In this document: in pieces, positions 1 through 9,434 of the stretch
Layout: each line of letters starts with the position of its first letter
How positions within the stretch are numbered: position 1 is the first letter of the stretch
Source: Bordetella genomosp. 9
GTDB lineage: Bacteria > Pseudomonadota > Gammaproteobacteria > Burkholderiales > Burkholderiaceae_B
Direction: 5' to 3'
Assembly (NCBI RefSeq): GCF_002119725.1
Contig: NZ_CP021109.1
Span: forward strand, 2,170,001-2,234,000
DNA: 64,000 nucleotides
The notes under the pieces: generated by a model
What the model was told of the DNA's origin: nothing
The model's database searches: none
The model's input: the letters and a program-made list of their open reading frames with translations, nothing else
Translations under genes and position numbers: made by a program

Positions 1-266
1 TCCACATCTCCATGTCCGGCATCGTCACCTTCAAGAACGCCAGCGTCCTGCAGGACGTGGCCGCGCGCCTGCCGCTGGACCGGCTCCTGATCGAAACGGA
101 TTCTCCTTACCTGGCGCCGGTGCCGCACCGGGGCAAGCTGAACGACCCCTCAAAGGTCATCCACGTCGCCGAAAAGATCGCCGAGCTGCGTGGCGTCCCC
201 GTGGCGGAAGTAGCGGCCGCCTCAACCGAAAATTTCTTCCGTCTCTTCAGCAAGATAGAGCGTTAA
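1..266 (+). CDS. tatD: TatD-family metal-dependent DNase/hydrolase, C-terminal fragment
   Basis: The window opens inside this gene; only the last 87 or so codons are present (frame entering at base 3, stop TAA at 264-266). The visible part contains the LLIETDSPYL motif with the metal-binding Asp typical of TatD hydrolases, then PVPHRGKLNDP and the usual C-terminal helix ending in NFFRLF. TatD enzymes are metal-dependent deoxyribonucleases of the amidohydrolase superfamily. An internal ATG at base 12 is not the start. The family assignment is firm; which TatD paralogue (TatD, YcfH or YjjV type) it is cannot be told from this fragment. Confidence 0.85.
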   Translation, partial: HISMSGIVTFKNASVLQDVAARLPLDRLLIETDSPYLAPVPHRGKLNDPSKVIHVAEKIAELRGVPVAEVAAASTENFFRLFSKIER

Positions 267-399
267 CCCAGAAATTACTTTACATCTGACCGAGCAGTGT
301 TCGCGGGGGCTGCGCCTGCTGCCCACGGGTCCGCCGACCCCAGCGCCGCTCCCCGGTATGTTCGGAAGTCACTGCAGCTAGCTCCTCCAAGAGGCTGAT

Positions 400-1329
400 A
401 TGAAAAGGAAATCTATATTCAGACCGCACGTCGCCGCCCTCGGCGCGGCGCCTATCCTCGCCTGGAGCCCGCTGTTGCCGGCCTTTGCCGCCGATCTTGG
501 CAGTGCCCCCGTCTATGTCGCCAATGACCGCGCGAGCGACGTGCGCGAGCTGTTGGCCCGCGGCTGGGATCCCAATACCCGCATCAACGGCCAGCCGGCG
601 ATCATGCAGGCCGTCCGGGACGGCGCGTGGGCGGTCTTCGACGTCCTGGCCGCCGACCCGCGGACCGACGTCAATGCCGCCAACCCGCACGACGAAACCC
701 CGCTCATGTACCTGGCCATCCAGGGCCAGACCCAACGCGCCAAGGCGCTCATCGCCCGCGGCGCCCAGGTCAACCGTCTGGGCTGGACCCCCTTGCATTA
801 CGCCGCATCCAAGGGACAGCTCGACGTCGCCAAACTCCTGCTCTCGAATCGGGCCATCGTCAATGCGCCCGGCCCGGATGGCACGACGCCTCTCATGATG
901 GCCGGCCTGTCCGGCAGCGCCGACATGGTCAAGCTGCTGCTCGATGCCGGCGCCGATCCCGCCATGCGCAACCTCCAGGGCCTGGACGCCGCCGCTTGGG
1001 CGCACTCCGCCAGACACGAGACCCTGGCCGCCGAGCTCGAGCGTGCCGCTGCCGCGCGGCAGAGCCAGCTGACGGGCCAAAGCCCGCCCGCCGGCGCGCA
1101 CCCAGAGCGGGACGCCGCGCCTGTGTCCGTCCCCGGCGGCGCCGCTGCGGCTTCCCCGGCCAATGGCGCCACGCACCCCACCATTTCGCCGCCTGCGTCC
1201 ACCGGTCCGACCGGCGCAAGCCCTCCCACGTCGCAGGGCGGCCAGCCCGGCAGAGGGGAAGATCAGCCGATGCTCAAGGGCGTGGAAGGCGTGCGCCTTG
1301 GCACGCCCGGCAGCGGCGCCACGGACTGA
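400..1329 (+). CDS. exported ankyrin-repeat protein
   Basis: A 309-residue protein that starts with a basic n-region and a hydrophobic stretch ending near AFA-A, which looks like a Sec signal peptide, so a periplasmic location is likely. Residues about 45 to 215 hold four to five ankyrin repeats ([38 protein letters not shown] and their helix partners). The remaining 90 residues are Pro/Ala/Gly-rich and probably disordered. Ankyrin repeats bind proteins; no catalytic motif is visible. It sits 133 bp after tatD and 59 bp before the YnfA-like gene. The partner is unknown. Confidence 0.8.
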   Translation: MKRKSIFRPHVAALGAAPILAWSPLLPAFAADLGSAPVYVANDRASDVRELLARGWDPNTRINGQPAIMQAVRDGAWAVFDVLAADPRTDVNAANPHDETPLMYLAIQGQTQRAKALIARGAQVNRLGWTPLHYAASKGQLDVAKLLLSNRAIVNAPGPDGTTPLMMAGLSGSADMVKLLLDAGADPAMRNLQGLDAAAWAHSARHETLAAELERAAAARQSQLTGQSPPAGAHPERDAAPVSVPGGAAAASPANGATHPTISPPASTGPTGASPPTSQGGQPGRGEDQPMLKGVEGVRLGTPGSGATD

Positions 1330-1388
1330 TCCGCAAAACCGGCAGGCCGCCGCCCAGCACGGCGCCGTCGCGACTCCCCGAAGCCGCC

Positions 1389-1706
1389 ATGAACACGCTG
1401 CTCCTCTACATCGCCACGGCCATTGCAGAAATCGTCGGCTCCTATCTCCCCTACCTTTGGCTCAAGGAGGGCAAATCCCCCTTGCTCCTCCTGCCCGCGG
1501 CCGCGGCGCTCGGGCTCTTCGCCTGGCTCCTCACCCTGCATCCCGCCGCGGCCGGCCGCGTCTACGCCGCCTATGGCGGCGTCTACATCGCCACCGCCCT
1601 GGCCTGGCTATGGTTCATCCAAGGCATCAAACCTTCCCCCTGGGATTGGGCCGGCGTCGCGCTCTCCCTGACCGGCATGGCCGTCATCGCATTCCAGCCA
1701 CGCTAA
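1389..1706 (+). CDS. YnfA/UPF0060-family small inner-membrane protein
   Basis: A 105-residue protein with four hydrophobic segments, matching the length and layout of the YnfA (UPF0060) family. Family-like features are the N-terminal [14 protein letters not shown], the central [12 protein letters not shown] and the C-terminal [15 protein letters not shown]. YnfA proteins resemble small multidrug resistance transporters, but their physiological substrate is not settled. The ATG at 1389 gives the conserved N-terminus; longer open frames upstream lack family similarity. It is 59 bp from the ankyrin gene and may share its transcript. Confidence 0.85.
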   Translation: MNTLLLYIATAIAEIVGSYLPYLWLKEGKSPLLLLPAAAALGLFAWLLTLHPAAAGRVYAAYGGVYIATALAWLWFIQGIKPSPWDWAGVALSLTGMAVIAFQPR

Positions 1707-1739
1707 GAAGCCCCGTACGCCGAAGCCTGGAAGCCCGGA

Positions 1740-1859
1740 ACCTCGAAAGCCTCAAAGCCCGAATCTCGGAAGTCCCAAAGCGCGGACCCTCGGAAGCCTC
1801 AGAGCGCGGACCCTCGGAAGCCCCAAAGCGCGGGACCTCGGAAGCCTCAAAGCCTGAAA
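1740..1859 (+). repeat. 24-bp tandem repeat, 5 imperfect copies
   Basis: Five consecutive 24-bp units built on CCTCGGAAGCCTCAAAGCGC plus four more bases, starting at 1740, 1764, 1788, 1812 and 1836, with substitutions but no length change. Because the unit is a multiple of three, one forward frame reads a degenerate octapeptide (about RGPSEASK). No start codon with a ribosome-binding site or family similarity supports translation, so I treat it as non-coding repeat DNA just downstream of the YnfA-like gene. Confidence 0.75.
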
Positions 1860-2220
1860 GCCTTAAAGCTCGCACCTCCCAAAAACAGCCGCCGTCGCAC
1901 ACCGCGTATGCCGCTCCAGGCCCCCCGCGGGGCCTGGAGCGGCGGGCACCGCAAGACCTTCCAACCGACCCCGAGGCCCCATCCGAAGCGCCAAGCACCC
2001 AACCCGTCCCAGATGTCCGCGGCTGAGATATCCCGGAGTCCGGTGGGGGCGGCCTCTGCCGGGGGCGGCCCGTCGGAGGCCGAGCAAGCGACGCTGAGGA
2101 AGGCGTGCCGCCCCGCTTTCCAGAGGAACGCGCACCGTCAACGGCCGCCGGACGAAGCAAGCGATGCGGTGTCCGGCGCGCAGGGCGCCGGACCGGCCGA
2201 CCGGGCCGCCCGCGGCAGAG

Positions 2221-2490
2221 GCCGCCCCCGCCGGACGCCCCCTCGGCAGAGCCGCCCCCGCCGGACGGCCCCTCGGCAGAGCCGCCCCCGCCGGACGGCC
2301 CCTCGGCAGAGCCGCCCCCACCGGACGGCCCCTCGGCAGAGGCTGCCCCACCGGACGGCCCCCCGGCAGAGCCGCCCCCACCGGACGGCCCCCGGGCAGA
2401 GGCCGACCCCCACCAGACGGCCCACGGGCAGAGGCCGCCTCCACCGGACGGCCCCCGGCAGAGGCCGTCCCCGCCGGACGCCCCCCACAC
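2221..2490 (+). repeat. 30-bp GC-rich tandem repeat, about 9 copies
   Basis: Units of 30 bp begin at 2221, 2251, 2281, 2311, 2341 and 2371 and are nearly identical (first 20 bases GCCGCCCCCGCCGGACGGCC, then CCTCGGCAGA). Three more divergent units with small indels follow to about 2490. Several frames on both strands stay open through it; one forward frame reads a decapeptide, PPPPDGPSAE. No convincing start signal or domain accompanies any frame. The rest of 1707-2612 holds a degenerate GC-rich stretch (1870-2220) in which I see no gene, then the AT-rich promoter region of the MarR-type gene. Confidence 0.8.
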
Positions 2491-2544
2491 CACCACCCAC
2501 CCCCACAACCGGCAACCCCAGGGAAAACCCCATATCATCAACAA

Positions 2545-2567
2545 TTCGTTGATAAATTATCAACGAA
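2545..2567. promoter_or_regulatory. perfect 11-1-11 inverted repeat, probable MarR-type operator
   Basis: TTCGTTGATAA, a single A, then the exact reverse complement TTATCAACGAA: a 23-bp perfect palindrome in an AT-rich island 46 bp before the MarR-type gene. Operators of MarR dimers are usually palindromes of this size, so autoregulation is the simplest reading. The binding protein is inferred from position only. Confidence 0.65.
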
Positions 2568-2612
2568 ACGCTAGCATCCAACCCGACATGACCTAAACCC
2601 AAGGCCCTCGCG

Positions 2613-3134
2613 ATGCCACCCCCCGACAGCCCCAAGCCGACAATCGCCGCTTCCGCCCATCTGGTCTCCGACCGCGCCCCCGACCTGTCGGCCGTCGAAT
2701 TCGGCCTGATGATCGCGAGCCACGCCTTCAACCGCTGGATCGTCCGCTGCATGGCCGCCGCCGGCCTTCCTGACCTGACCGCCATCGACGTCATCGTCCT
2801 GCATCACGTCCACCATCGCCAGCGCGGCAAAAAACTCGCGGACATCTGCTTTACCCTGAACATCGAAGACACCCACATCGTCAACTACTCCCTCAAGAAG
2901 CTGGAACGCCTGGGCGTCGTCCAAGGTCAGCGCAGCGGCAAGGAAGTCGTCTATTCCGTCACCGCCAAGGGCAGCGAAATCATCACCCGCTACGTCCAGG
3001 TGCGGGAACGGTGTCTCATCGACGGTTTGCCGGCCGCGAGCAACGGCCTGGAGTTCTCGCAACAACTCGCCAACCTCCTGCGCGGCCTGTCCGGCGTCTA
3101 TGACCAGGCCGCGCGCGCGGCCACCTCGCTGTAG
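2613..3134 (+). CDS. MarR-type winged-helix transcriptional regulator
   Basis: A 173-residue protein with a central winged-helix region (about residues 50 to 130). The order is an N-terminal dimerisation helix, a helix-turn-helix around [20 protein letters not shown], and a wing around [16 protein letters not shown]. This matches MarR/PadR-like regulators of the form seen in 'winged helix DNA-binding protein' annotations. It is followed 124 bp downstream by the 5-oxoprolinase gene and preceded by a perfect 23-bp palindrome. It may control itself and the oxoprolinase/transporter genes; the effector is unknown. Confidence 0.8.
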   Translation: MPPPDSPKPTIAASAHLVSDRAPDLSAVEFGLMIASHAFNRWIVRCMAAAGLPDLTAIDVIVLHHVHHRQRGKKLADICFTLNIEDTHIVNYSLKKLERLGVVQGQRSGKEVVYSVTAKGSEIITRYVQVRERCLIDGLPAASNGLEFSQQLANLLRGLSGVYDQAARAATSL

Positions 3135-3258
3135 CGGCATCGTCTTCCCGCCGGCCGCGGCCAGTGTGGACGCCGGCCGGCAGCAGTCTCGGCAGTTTCT
3201 TCGTCTTCCATCCGCCGCCGGCTTTCCGCCGTCCCGGCGACACAGCATAGGAATCGGT

Positions 3259-6200
3259 ATGAAGTGGCAATTCTGGGTTGACCGTGGCGGCACGTTCACG
3301 GATATCGTCGGCCGCCGGCCCGATGGCACGACAACCACCATCAAAATGCTTTCCGAGAACCCCGAACAGTATCGCGATGCCGCCGTTGCCGGCATCCGCA
3401 AGCTGCTCGGGCTGGCGCCGGGCGAACCGGTGCCGGCGGACCGCGTCGATTGCGTCAAAATGGGCACCACGGTGGCCACCAATGCGCTGCTCGAACGCAA
3501 GGGCGAGCGCACCGTCCTCGTCACCACGCGTGGTTTCCGGGACGCGCTGCGCATTGCTTACCAGAACCGGCCGCGCCTTTTCGACCGCAACGTCGTGCTG
3601 CCCGAAATGCTTTACGACGGCGTCATCGAGGCCCAGGAACGGCTGGATGCCGACGGCCGCGTCGTGACGCCCTTGGACGAAGCTGCCTTGCGCCGCGACC
3701 TGCAAACGCAGTTCGACCGCGGCGTGCGCGCCGTCGCCATCGTCTTCATGCACGCCTGGCGCGAGCCGCGGCACGAACAATCGGCCGCCGAGATCGCGCG
3801 GCAGATCGGCTTCACGCAGGTGTCGGTGTCGCACGAAGTCAGCCCGCTCATCAAGTTCGTCTCGCGCGGCGACACCACGGTGGTCGATGCGTACCTGTCT
3901 CCCATCCTGCGGCGCTATGTGGACCAGGTGGCCGGCGAGCTGCCCGGAATCCGCCTGATGTTCATGCAGTCCAGCGGCGGCCTCACGGACGCGCATCGCT
4001 TCCGCGGCAAGGACGCCATCCTGTCAGGACCGGCCGGCGGCATCGTCGGCATGGTCCGCACCAGCGAGCTGGCGGGGTTCAGGCAGGTCATCGGTTTCGA
4101 CATGGGCGGCACGTCCACCGACGTCTCGCATTACGCCGGCGAATTCGAGCGCGAATTCGAAACGCAGGTGGCAGGGGTGCGGATGCGCGCTCCCATGATG
4201 AGCATTCATACCGTGGCGGCCGGCGGCGGCTCCATCCTGCACTTCGACGGCGCGCGGCTGCGCGTCGGTCCCGATTCGGCGGGCGCCAACCCTGGGCCGG
4301 CTTGCTATCGCCGGGGCGGTCCGCTGGCGGTGACCGACTGCAATGTGCTGCTTGGCAAGATCCAGCCCGACTTTTTCCCGCGCGTTTTCGGGCCCCACGC
4401 CGATCAGCCGCTGGATCGCGATGCAGCCGAGCAGGGCTTCCGCGACATGGCCGCGCGCGTGAAGGCCGAAACGGGCAAGGACATGACGCCGGAGCAACTG
4501 GCCGAAGGCTTTCTGGAAATCGCGGTCGGCAACATGGCCGAAGCCATCAAGCGCATTTCGGTCCAGCGGGGCCATGACGTCACGGAATATGCGCTGACGG
4601 TGTTCGGCGGAGCAGGTGGCCAGCACGCCTGCCTGGTCGCCGACGCTCTCGGCATGACGACGGTATTCGCGCACCCCCTGGCGGGCGTGCTGTCGGCCTA
4701 CGGCATGGGTCTGGCCGACCAGACCGAGATGCGGCAGAAAACCGTGGAAAAGGTGCTGGACGACACGCTGGTTCCCGAACTTGGGGCCGAACTCGACGCC
4801 CTGGCGGCGGACGCGGTGTCGGAACTGCGGCGCCAGCATGTCGCCGAATCGGCGATTTCCGTGCAGCGCCGCCTGCATCTGAAGTATCGCGGCACGGACA
4901 CGGCGCTGGAAGTGCCATTCGGTTCGGCCGCGCAGGCGCGCGCCGATTTCGAGGCAGCGTATCGTCAGCGCTATTCCTTCCTGATGCCCGGCCGCGAGCT
5001 GGTCGTTGAAACGATCTCCGTCGAAGCGACCGGCGGTGGCGAGCCGGTGTCGGAAGCCCCCGTCTCCGCGCGCCGGGATGGTCCGCTGCAGGCGCGCCGA
5101 ACGGTGCGCATGTACAGCGGCGGCCAATGGCGCGACACGCCGCTTTACGTTCGCGACGACATGACCCCTGGCGACCAGATCGACGGCCCGGCCATCATTT
5201 CGGAGCAGAACCAGACCACTGTGGTCGAGCCGGGCTGGCGCGCGGAGCTGACGCCGCGCGACCACCTGGTTCTGCGCCGCGTCGCCGTCCGGCCGCAGCG
5301 CCGTGCCGTGGGCACCGAGGCCGATCCGGTCATGCTGGAGGTCTTCAACAATCTCTTCATGTCCATCGCCGAGCAGATGGGCTACCGGCTGCAGAACACC
5401 GCCTACTCGGTGAACATCAAGGAAAGGCTGGATTTCTCCTGCGCCATTTTTGACGACCAGGGCAATCTGATCGCCAACGCGCCGCACATGCCCGTACACC
5501 TGGGCTCCATGGGCGAATCGATCCGCACCGTGATGATGGCGAACGCGGGCAAGATGAAGCCCGGCGATGCCTACGTGGTGAACGACCCCTATCACGGCGG
5601 TACGCATTTGCCCGACGTCACCATCATTACCCCCGTCTTCGACCGCGAAGGCCGAAACATCCTGTTCTATGTCGGATCGCGCGGCCATCATGCGGACATC
5701 GGCGGCACCACGCCCGGCTCCATGCCGCCCGACTCCCGCACCGTGGAAGACGAGGGCGTGCTATTCACGAACTTCCAGCTCGTTCGGGATGGGGAATTCC
5801 GCGAGCAGGCGGCGCGCGACATCCTGAGGTCCGGCAAGTGGCCGGCCCGCAATCCGGACCAGAACATTGCCGACATGCGGGCGCAGATCGCCGCCAACGA
5901 AAAGGGCGTGCAGGAGCTGCTGCGCATGTGCGATCACTTCGGGCTGGATGTGGTGCGCGCATACATGGGGCACGTGCAGGACAACGCCGAAGAGGCGGTG
6001 CGCAGGGTCATTTCGGTGCTGAAGGACGGCAGCTATGAGTACCCGCTGGACAACGGCGCGGTGATACGCGTGGCGGTCCGAGTCAATCACGCCGAACGCA
6101 GCGCCGTGGTCGATTTCACCGGCACGTCGCCCCAGTTGGACAACAACTTCAACGCGCCCGGGGCCATTGCCGTTGCGGCGGTTCTGTATGTTTTCCGGAC

Positions 6201-6882
6201 CCTCGTGGACGATGAAATCCCGTTGAATGCAGGGGGGCTGAAGCCGCTGGAGATTATTCTGCCGCAGGGCTCGATGCTGCGCCCGAATCCTCCGGCATCC
6301 GTGGTGGCCGGCAATGTGGAAACGTCCATGTGCATCGTCAACGCCCTCTATGGGGCGCTTGGCGTGCTCGCCGCGAGCCAGGGCACGATGAACAACCTGA
6401 CCTTCGGCAATGCGCGGTACCAGTATTACGAAACCATCTCCGGCGGAACCGGGGCCGGGCCGCTGCGCGTCGATGCGCCCACCGACATTTCACAGGGTTT
6501 CAACGGCCAGTCGGTTGTCCAGGCGCACATGACCAATTCGCGCCTGACGGACCCGGAAGTTTTGGAGCTGCGATTCCCGGTGCGCCTGGAGTCCTATGAA
6601 ATCCGTCACGGTTCGGGCGGGAAGGGCAGGTTCCGCGGCGGCGACGGCGGCATCCGGCGTTTGCGATTCCTGGAACCCATGACGGCGGCCATTCTGTCCA
6701 ACAACCGCCGCTACGCGCCCTTCGGCCTGCACGGCGGCGAACCGGGTCAGGTGGGCCGCAACTATGTGGAGCGCGCGGACGGCCGCATCGAAGAGCTGGG
6801 TCCGCAGGACAGCACGGAACTGCAAGCTGGCGATATCTTTGTGGTGGAAACACCGGGCGGCGGAGGTTTCGGCAAAATTTAA
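3259..6882 (+). CDS. 5-oxoprolinase (ATP-hydrolysing), fused hydantoinase A and B domains
   Basis: A 1207-residue protein of the hydantoinase/oxoprolinase family, the length of fused 5-oxoprolinases. The N-terminus has the family signature [13 protein letters not shown], followed by [10 protein letters not shown] and [13 protein letters not shown] (about residue 280) of the HyuA-like ATP-binding half. From about residue 690 ([20 protein letters not shown]) it is HyuB-like, with [12 protein letters not shown] and a glycine-rich end. The enzyme opens 5-oxo-L-proline to glutamate at the cost of ATP, although hydantoin-type substrates are possible within the family. The ATG at 3259 puts the signature at residue 9; longer upstream frames are unsupported. 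The next genes form a glutamine-type ABC transporter. Confidence 0.9.
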   Translation: MKWQFWVDRGGTFTDIVGRRPDGTTTTIKMLSENPEQYRDAAVAGIRKLLGLAPGEPVPADRVDCVKMGTTVATNALLERKGERTVLVTTRGFRDALRIAYQNRPRLFDRNVVLPEMLYDGVIEAQERLDADGRVVTPLDEAALRRDLQTQFDRGVRAVAIVFMHAWREPRHEQSAAEIARQIGFTQVSVSHEVSPLIKFVSRGDTTVVDAYLSPILRRYVDQVAGELPGIRLMFMQSSGGLTDAHRFRGKDAILSGPAGGIVGMVRTSELAGFRQVIGFDMGGTSTDVSHYAGEFEREFETQVAGVRMRAPMMSIHTVAAGGGSILHFDGARLRVGPDSAGANPGPACYRRGGPLAVTDCNVLLGKIQPDFFPRVFGPHADQPLDRDAAEQGFRDMAARVKAETGKDMTPEQLAEGFLEIAVGNMAEAIKRISVQRGHDVTEYALTVFGGAGGQHACLVADALGMTTVFAHPLAGVLSAYGMGLADQTEMRQKTVEKVLDDTLVPELGAELDALAADAVSELRRQHVAESAISVQRRLHLKYRGTDTALEVPFGSAAQARADFEAAYRQRYSFLMPGRELVVETISVEATGGGEPVSEAPVSARRDGPLQARRTVRMYSGGQWRDTPLYVRDDMTPGDQIDGPAIISEQNQTTVVEPGWRAELTPRDHLVLRRVAVRPQRRAVGTEADPVMLEVFNNLFMSIAEQMGYRLQNTAYSVNIKERLDFSCAIFDDQGNLIANAPHMPVHLGSMGESIRTVMMANAGKMKPGDAYVVNDPYHGGTHLPDVTIITPVFDREGRNILFYVGSRGHHADIGGTTPGSMPPDSRTVEDEGVLFTNFQLVRDGEFREQAARDILRSGKWPARNPDQNIADMRAQIAANEKGVQELLRMCDHFGLDVVRAYMGHVQDNAEEAVRRVISVLKDGSYEYPLDNGAVIRVAVRVNHAERSAVVDFTGTSPQLDNNFNAPGAIAVAAVLYVFRTLVDDEIPLNAGGLKPLEIILPQGSMLRPNPPASVVAGNVETSMCIVNALYGALGVLAASQGTMNNLTFGNARYQYYETISGGTGAGPLRVDAPTDISQGFNGQSVVQAHMTNSRLTDPEVLELRFPVRLESYEIRHGSGGKGRFRGGDGGIRRLRFLEPMTAAILSNNRRYAPFGLHGGEPGQVGRNYVERADGRIEELGPQDSTELQAGDIFVVETPGGGGFGKI

Positions 6883-7012
6883 CGGTGCCGCACCCTCCGA
6901 CGGGGGGCGGGCCGGGGCGCTGTGGGGTAACATCCCTCCCGTTCCGGCCGCCACCCCGCGGTCGGGCTTGCCGCCTGTACCCCAGGCGCAGTTCAACCAA
7001 GGAGAGTCGAAC

Positions 7013-7777
7013 ATGCTCAATAAAAAACTCGCAGCGGCGATTGCCGGCGTATCAATGGCGTGGTTCGCCATCGCATCACCGGCATCGGCCCAAAGCAGCA
7101 GCGGCAAGGAGCTGGTGGTCGCGACGGATACGGCCTTCGTGCCGTTCGAGTTCAAGCAAGGCAACACCTACACCGGCTTCGACATTGACCTGTGGACGGC
7201 GATTGCCAAGGAATTGAACCTGAAGTTCAGGTTCCAGCCGATGGATTTCAACGGCATCATTCCTGGCCTGCAGACGCGCAATATCGATGCAGCGCTGGCC
7301 GGCATCACCATCCGCGACGACCGCAAGAAGGTCATCGACTTCTCCGACCCCTATTACGAAAGCGGTCTGTCCATCCTCGTCAACAACGCCAACAACGACA
7401 TCAAGGGCGCGAAGGACCTGGAAGGCAAGACGGTGGCGGTGAAGACCGGCACGGCCACGGTCGACTACATGCAGAAGAACGTGCCGTCCGCCAAGCTGAA
7501 GCTGTTCCCCAACATCGACAACGCCTATCTGGAGCTGGCGACCAACCGCGTCGATGCGACCGTGCACGATACGCCGAACGTGCAGTACTACGCCAACACG
7601 GCCGGCAAGGGCCGCGTCAAGGTGGTCGGCAGCGTCAAGAGCGGCGACTTCTATGGCATCGCGTTCCCGAAAGGCAGCCCGTTGGTCGCCGACGTGAACA
7701 AGGCCCTGGCCACGCTGAAGTCCAACGGCCAGTACGACGCCATCTACGCCAAGTGGTTCGGCAAGCAGCCGCAATAA
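7013..7777 (+). CDS. glnH: glutamine/polar amino-acid ABC transporter, periplasmic binding protein
   Basis: A 254-residue family-3 solute-binding protein. A signal peptide ([20 protein letters not shown]) ends near ASA-Q. The mature part has the family-3 pattern: [47 protein letters not shown], and the C-terminal [13 protein letters not shown]. It resembles GlnH and captures an L-amino acid for the GlnP/GlnQ pair downstream. AAGGAGAG lies just before the ATG. Glutamine is the likeliest ligand from similarity, but glutamate or 5-oxoproline cannot be excluded given the oxoprolinase upstream. Confidence 0.88.
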   Translation: MLNKKLAAAIAGVSMAWFAIASPASAQSSSGKELVVATDTAFVPFEFKQGNTYTGFDIDLWTAIAKELNLKFRFQPMDFNGIIPGLQTRNIDAALAGITIRDDRKKVIDFSDPYYESGLSILVNNANNDIKGAKDLEGKTVAVKTGTATVDYMQKNVPSAKLKLFPNIDNAYLELATNRVDATVHDTPNVQYYANTAGKGRVKVVGSVKSGDFYGIAFPKGSPLVADVNKALATLKSNGQYDAIYAKWFGKQPQ

Positions 7778-7881
7778 ACCACTTGCCTTGCGGCCGCCGC
7801 GCTGCTCATATCGCCGATATGGGCGGCCGGCCGGCGGCCCGCTGATCTTTCGTCCGAGCCCGCCGCGGCAGCGCCGCATTT

Positions 7882-7905
7882 CCCGGATTGCCGCGCCAAT
7901 CCGGG
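7882..7905 (+). terminator. stem-loop between glnH and glnP
   Basis: CCCGGATT and AATCCGGG form an 8-bp perfect stem around an 8-base loop, 27 bp before the glnP start. A short T run follows a few bases later. Such hairpins after the binding-protein gene often trim or stabilise transcripts so that the binding protein exceeds the membrane parts; that role is inference. A second small hairpin, CATATC-GCC-GATATG, lies near 7808-7822. Confidence 0.5.
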
Positions 7906-7932
7906 CGCGGGTCTTTTCCACAGGGGAAACAT

Positions 7933-8592
7933 GTGAATTTCGATTGGTCCGTAATCGGGGCCGCCTTGCCCAATCTGCTCGATGGGACGCTGATGACCAT
8001 CAAGATCACCTTGTGGGGCTTGGCGGGCGGCTTCCTGCTGGGCGCACTGGCCGGCGTGACGCGCGCGTATGCGCCACGCTTCCTGGCTTCCATTGCGCTG
8101 ATCTATGTCGCCGTCATCCGGGGCACGCCCATCGTGGTGCAGGTGATGTTCATCTATTTCGCACTGCCGCTGATGGCCCAGGGCCTGCGCATCGACGCCG
8201 AGCTCGCCGCAATCATTACCCTCATGATCAATTCGGGCGCGTATATCGCCGAAATCGTGCGGGGCGCGCTGCTATCCGTGCCGAAGGGACTGAAAGAAGC
8301 CGGCCAGGCCATGGGGTTGCCCTTCTACAAGATTCTGCTGCACATCATCGGCCCGGTGGCCGTGCGGCGCATGATTCCGCCGCTGGGCAACCAGTGCATC
8401 ATCAGTCTGAAGGACTCGTCCTTGTTCATCGTCATCGGAGTGGCCGAACTCACCCGCCAGGGGCAGGAGATCATGGCCAGCAACTTCCGCGCGGTCGAAA
8501 TCTGGTCCGCCGTCGCAATCATCTATCTGGTTATCACCGGCCTCATGGCCACGGCCCTGCGGATGGCCGAGAAAAGGATGCGAATTCTATGA
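7933..8592 (+). CDS. glnP: glutamine/polar amino-acid ABC transporter permease
   Basis: A 219-residue inner-membrane permease of the HisMQ/GlnP type, the same length as E. coli GlnP. I choose the GTG at 7933: it gives the GlnP-like N-terminus (V/M)[15 protein letters not shown] and is preceded by AGGGGAAA. The EAA loop is seen as [22 protein letters not shown], the contact site for the ATPase, and there are about five hydrophobic segments. The stop overlaps the glnQ start by four bases (ATGA), showing translational coupling. A homodimer of this protein would form the pore. Confidence 0.9.
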   Translation: MNFDWSVIGAALPNLLDGTLMTIKITLWGLAGGFLLGALAGVTRAYAPRFLASIALIYVAVIRGTPIVVQVMFIYFALPLMAQGLRIDAELAAIITLMINSGAYIAEIVRGALLSVPKGLKEAGQAMGLPFYKILLHIIGPVAVRRMIPPLGNQCIISLKDSSLFIVIGVAELTRQGQEIMASNFRAVEIWSAVAIIYLVITGLMATALRMAEKRMRIL

Positions 8593-9317
8593 GCATGGTC
8601 GAATTCAAAAACGTCATCAAGCGCTTCGGTGATTCCACGGTGCTGAACGGCATCACCCTGAGCATCGAGGCTGGGGAAGTCGTGGTCGTGGTGGGCCCGT
8701 CCGGTTCCGGCAAATCGACGTTTCTGCGCTGTATCAATGTTCTGGAATCGATCCAGGAAGGCGACCTGCTGGTCGATGGCCTGAGCGTGAAGGGCGACGC
8801 CACACAGGTCCGAGAAATCCGCCGCGAGGCGGGCATGGTGTTCCAGCAGTTCAACCTGTTTCCCCAGATGACGGCGCTGGAAAACGTCATGTTCGGGCCG
8901 ATACACACGCGCGGCACGGCGCGCGCCACGGCTCGCGCCGAGGCGGAAGCGCTGCTCGCCAAGGTGGGCCTGGCCGAGCGGATGAACCACTATCCTTCGG
9001 AGCTGTCGGGCGGTCAGCAGCAACGCGTGGCGATTGCCCGCGCGCTGGCGATCAAGCCCAAGCTGATGCTGTTCGATGAGCCGACCTCGGCGCTGGATCC
9101 GGAGTTGCGCCACGAGGTGCTGAAAGTCATGCGCGACCTGGCCGAAGAGGGCATGACCATGGTCGTGGTCACCCACGAGATGGAATTCGCGCGTCGCGTC
9201 GGCAGCCGCTTGATCTTCATCGATGGCGGCAAAGTGGCGCACGATGGTCCCCCGGAAGCGCTGCTGTCGAACCCGCCGAGCCAACGCCTGAAGGATTTTC
9301 TCCAGCACGTGGCTTGA
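8589..9317 (+). CDS. glnQ: glutamine/polar amino-acid ABC transporter ATPase
   Basis: A 242-residue ABC ATPase. Walker A is GPSGSGKST, the Q-loop lies in [13 protein letters not shown], the signature is [15 protein letters not shown], Walker B is [14 protein letters not shown], and the switch His is in VVTHEMEFA. It closely follows the GlnQ/HisP polar amino-acid pattern. The ATG at 8589 overlaps the glnP stop; a second in-frame ATG at 8595 would give the E. coli-like start MVEFKNV. It powers uptake by glnH/glnP. The gene ends 117 bp before the convergent spoT; that gap is very GC-rich, with no clear terminator. Confidence 0.92.
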   Translation: MSMVEFKNVIKRFGDSTVLNGITLSIEAGEVVVVVGPSGSGKSTFLRCINVLESIQEGDLLVDGLSVKGDATQVREIRREAGMVFQQFNLFPQMTALENVMFGPIHTRGTARATARAEAEALLAKVGLAERMNHYPSELSGGQQQRVAIARALAIKPKLMLFDEPTSALDPELRHEVLKVMRDLAEEGMTMVVVTHEMEFARRVGSRLIFIDGGKVAHDGPPEALLSNPPSQRLKDFLQHVA

Positions 9318-9434
9318 TCGCCGACGCGGGCGGGGCCCGGGCGTGGAGGCTTCCGCCTTGGTCGGGCCCAGGCGTCGCGGGGCCAGAACGAGGGGGCGGG
9401 CCCCGGAGTCGCGTGGCCCGGGGGCCGGCCGCGC

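Noticed and set aside
2221..2490. CRISPR array
   Set aside because: The 30-bp units are directly adjacent, without spacers, and no cas gene is present.
1684..2794. Proline/glycine-rich repeat proteins in several frames on both strands
   Set aside because: Many frames are open at once because of composition; none has a convincing start signal, domain or signal peptide. Kept as repeats and as an open question.
9318..9434. Rho-independent terminator between glnQ and spoT
   Set aside because: Several GC-rich partial stems are possible, but none has a clean loop followed by a T run.
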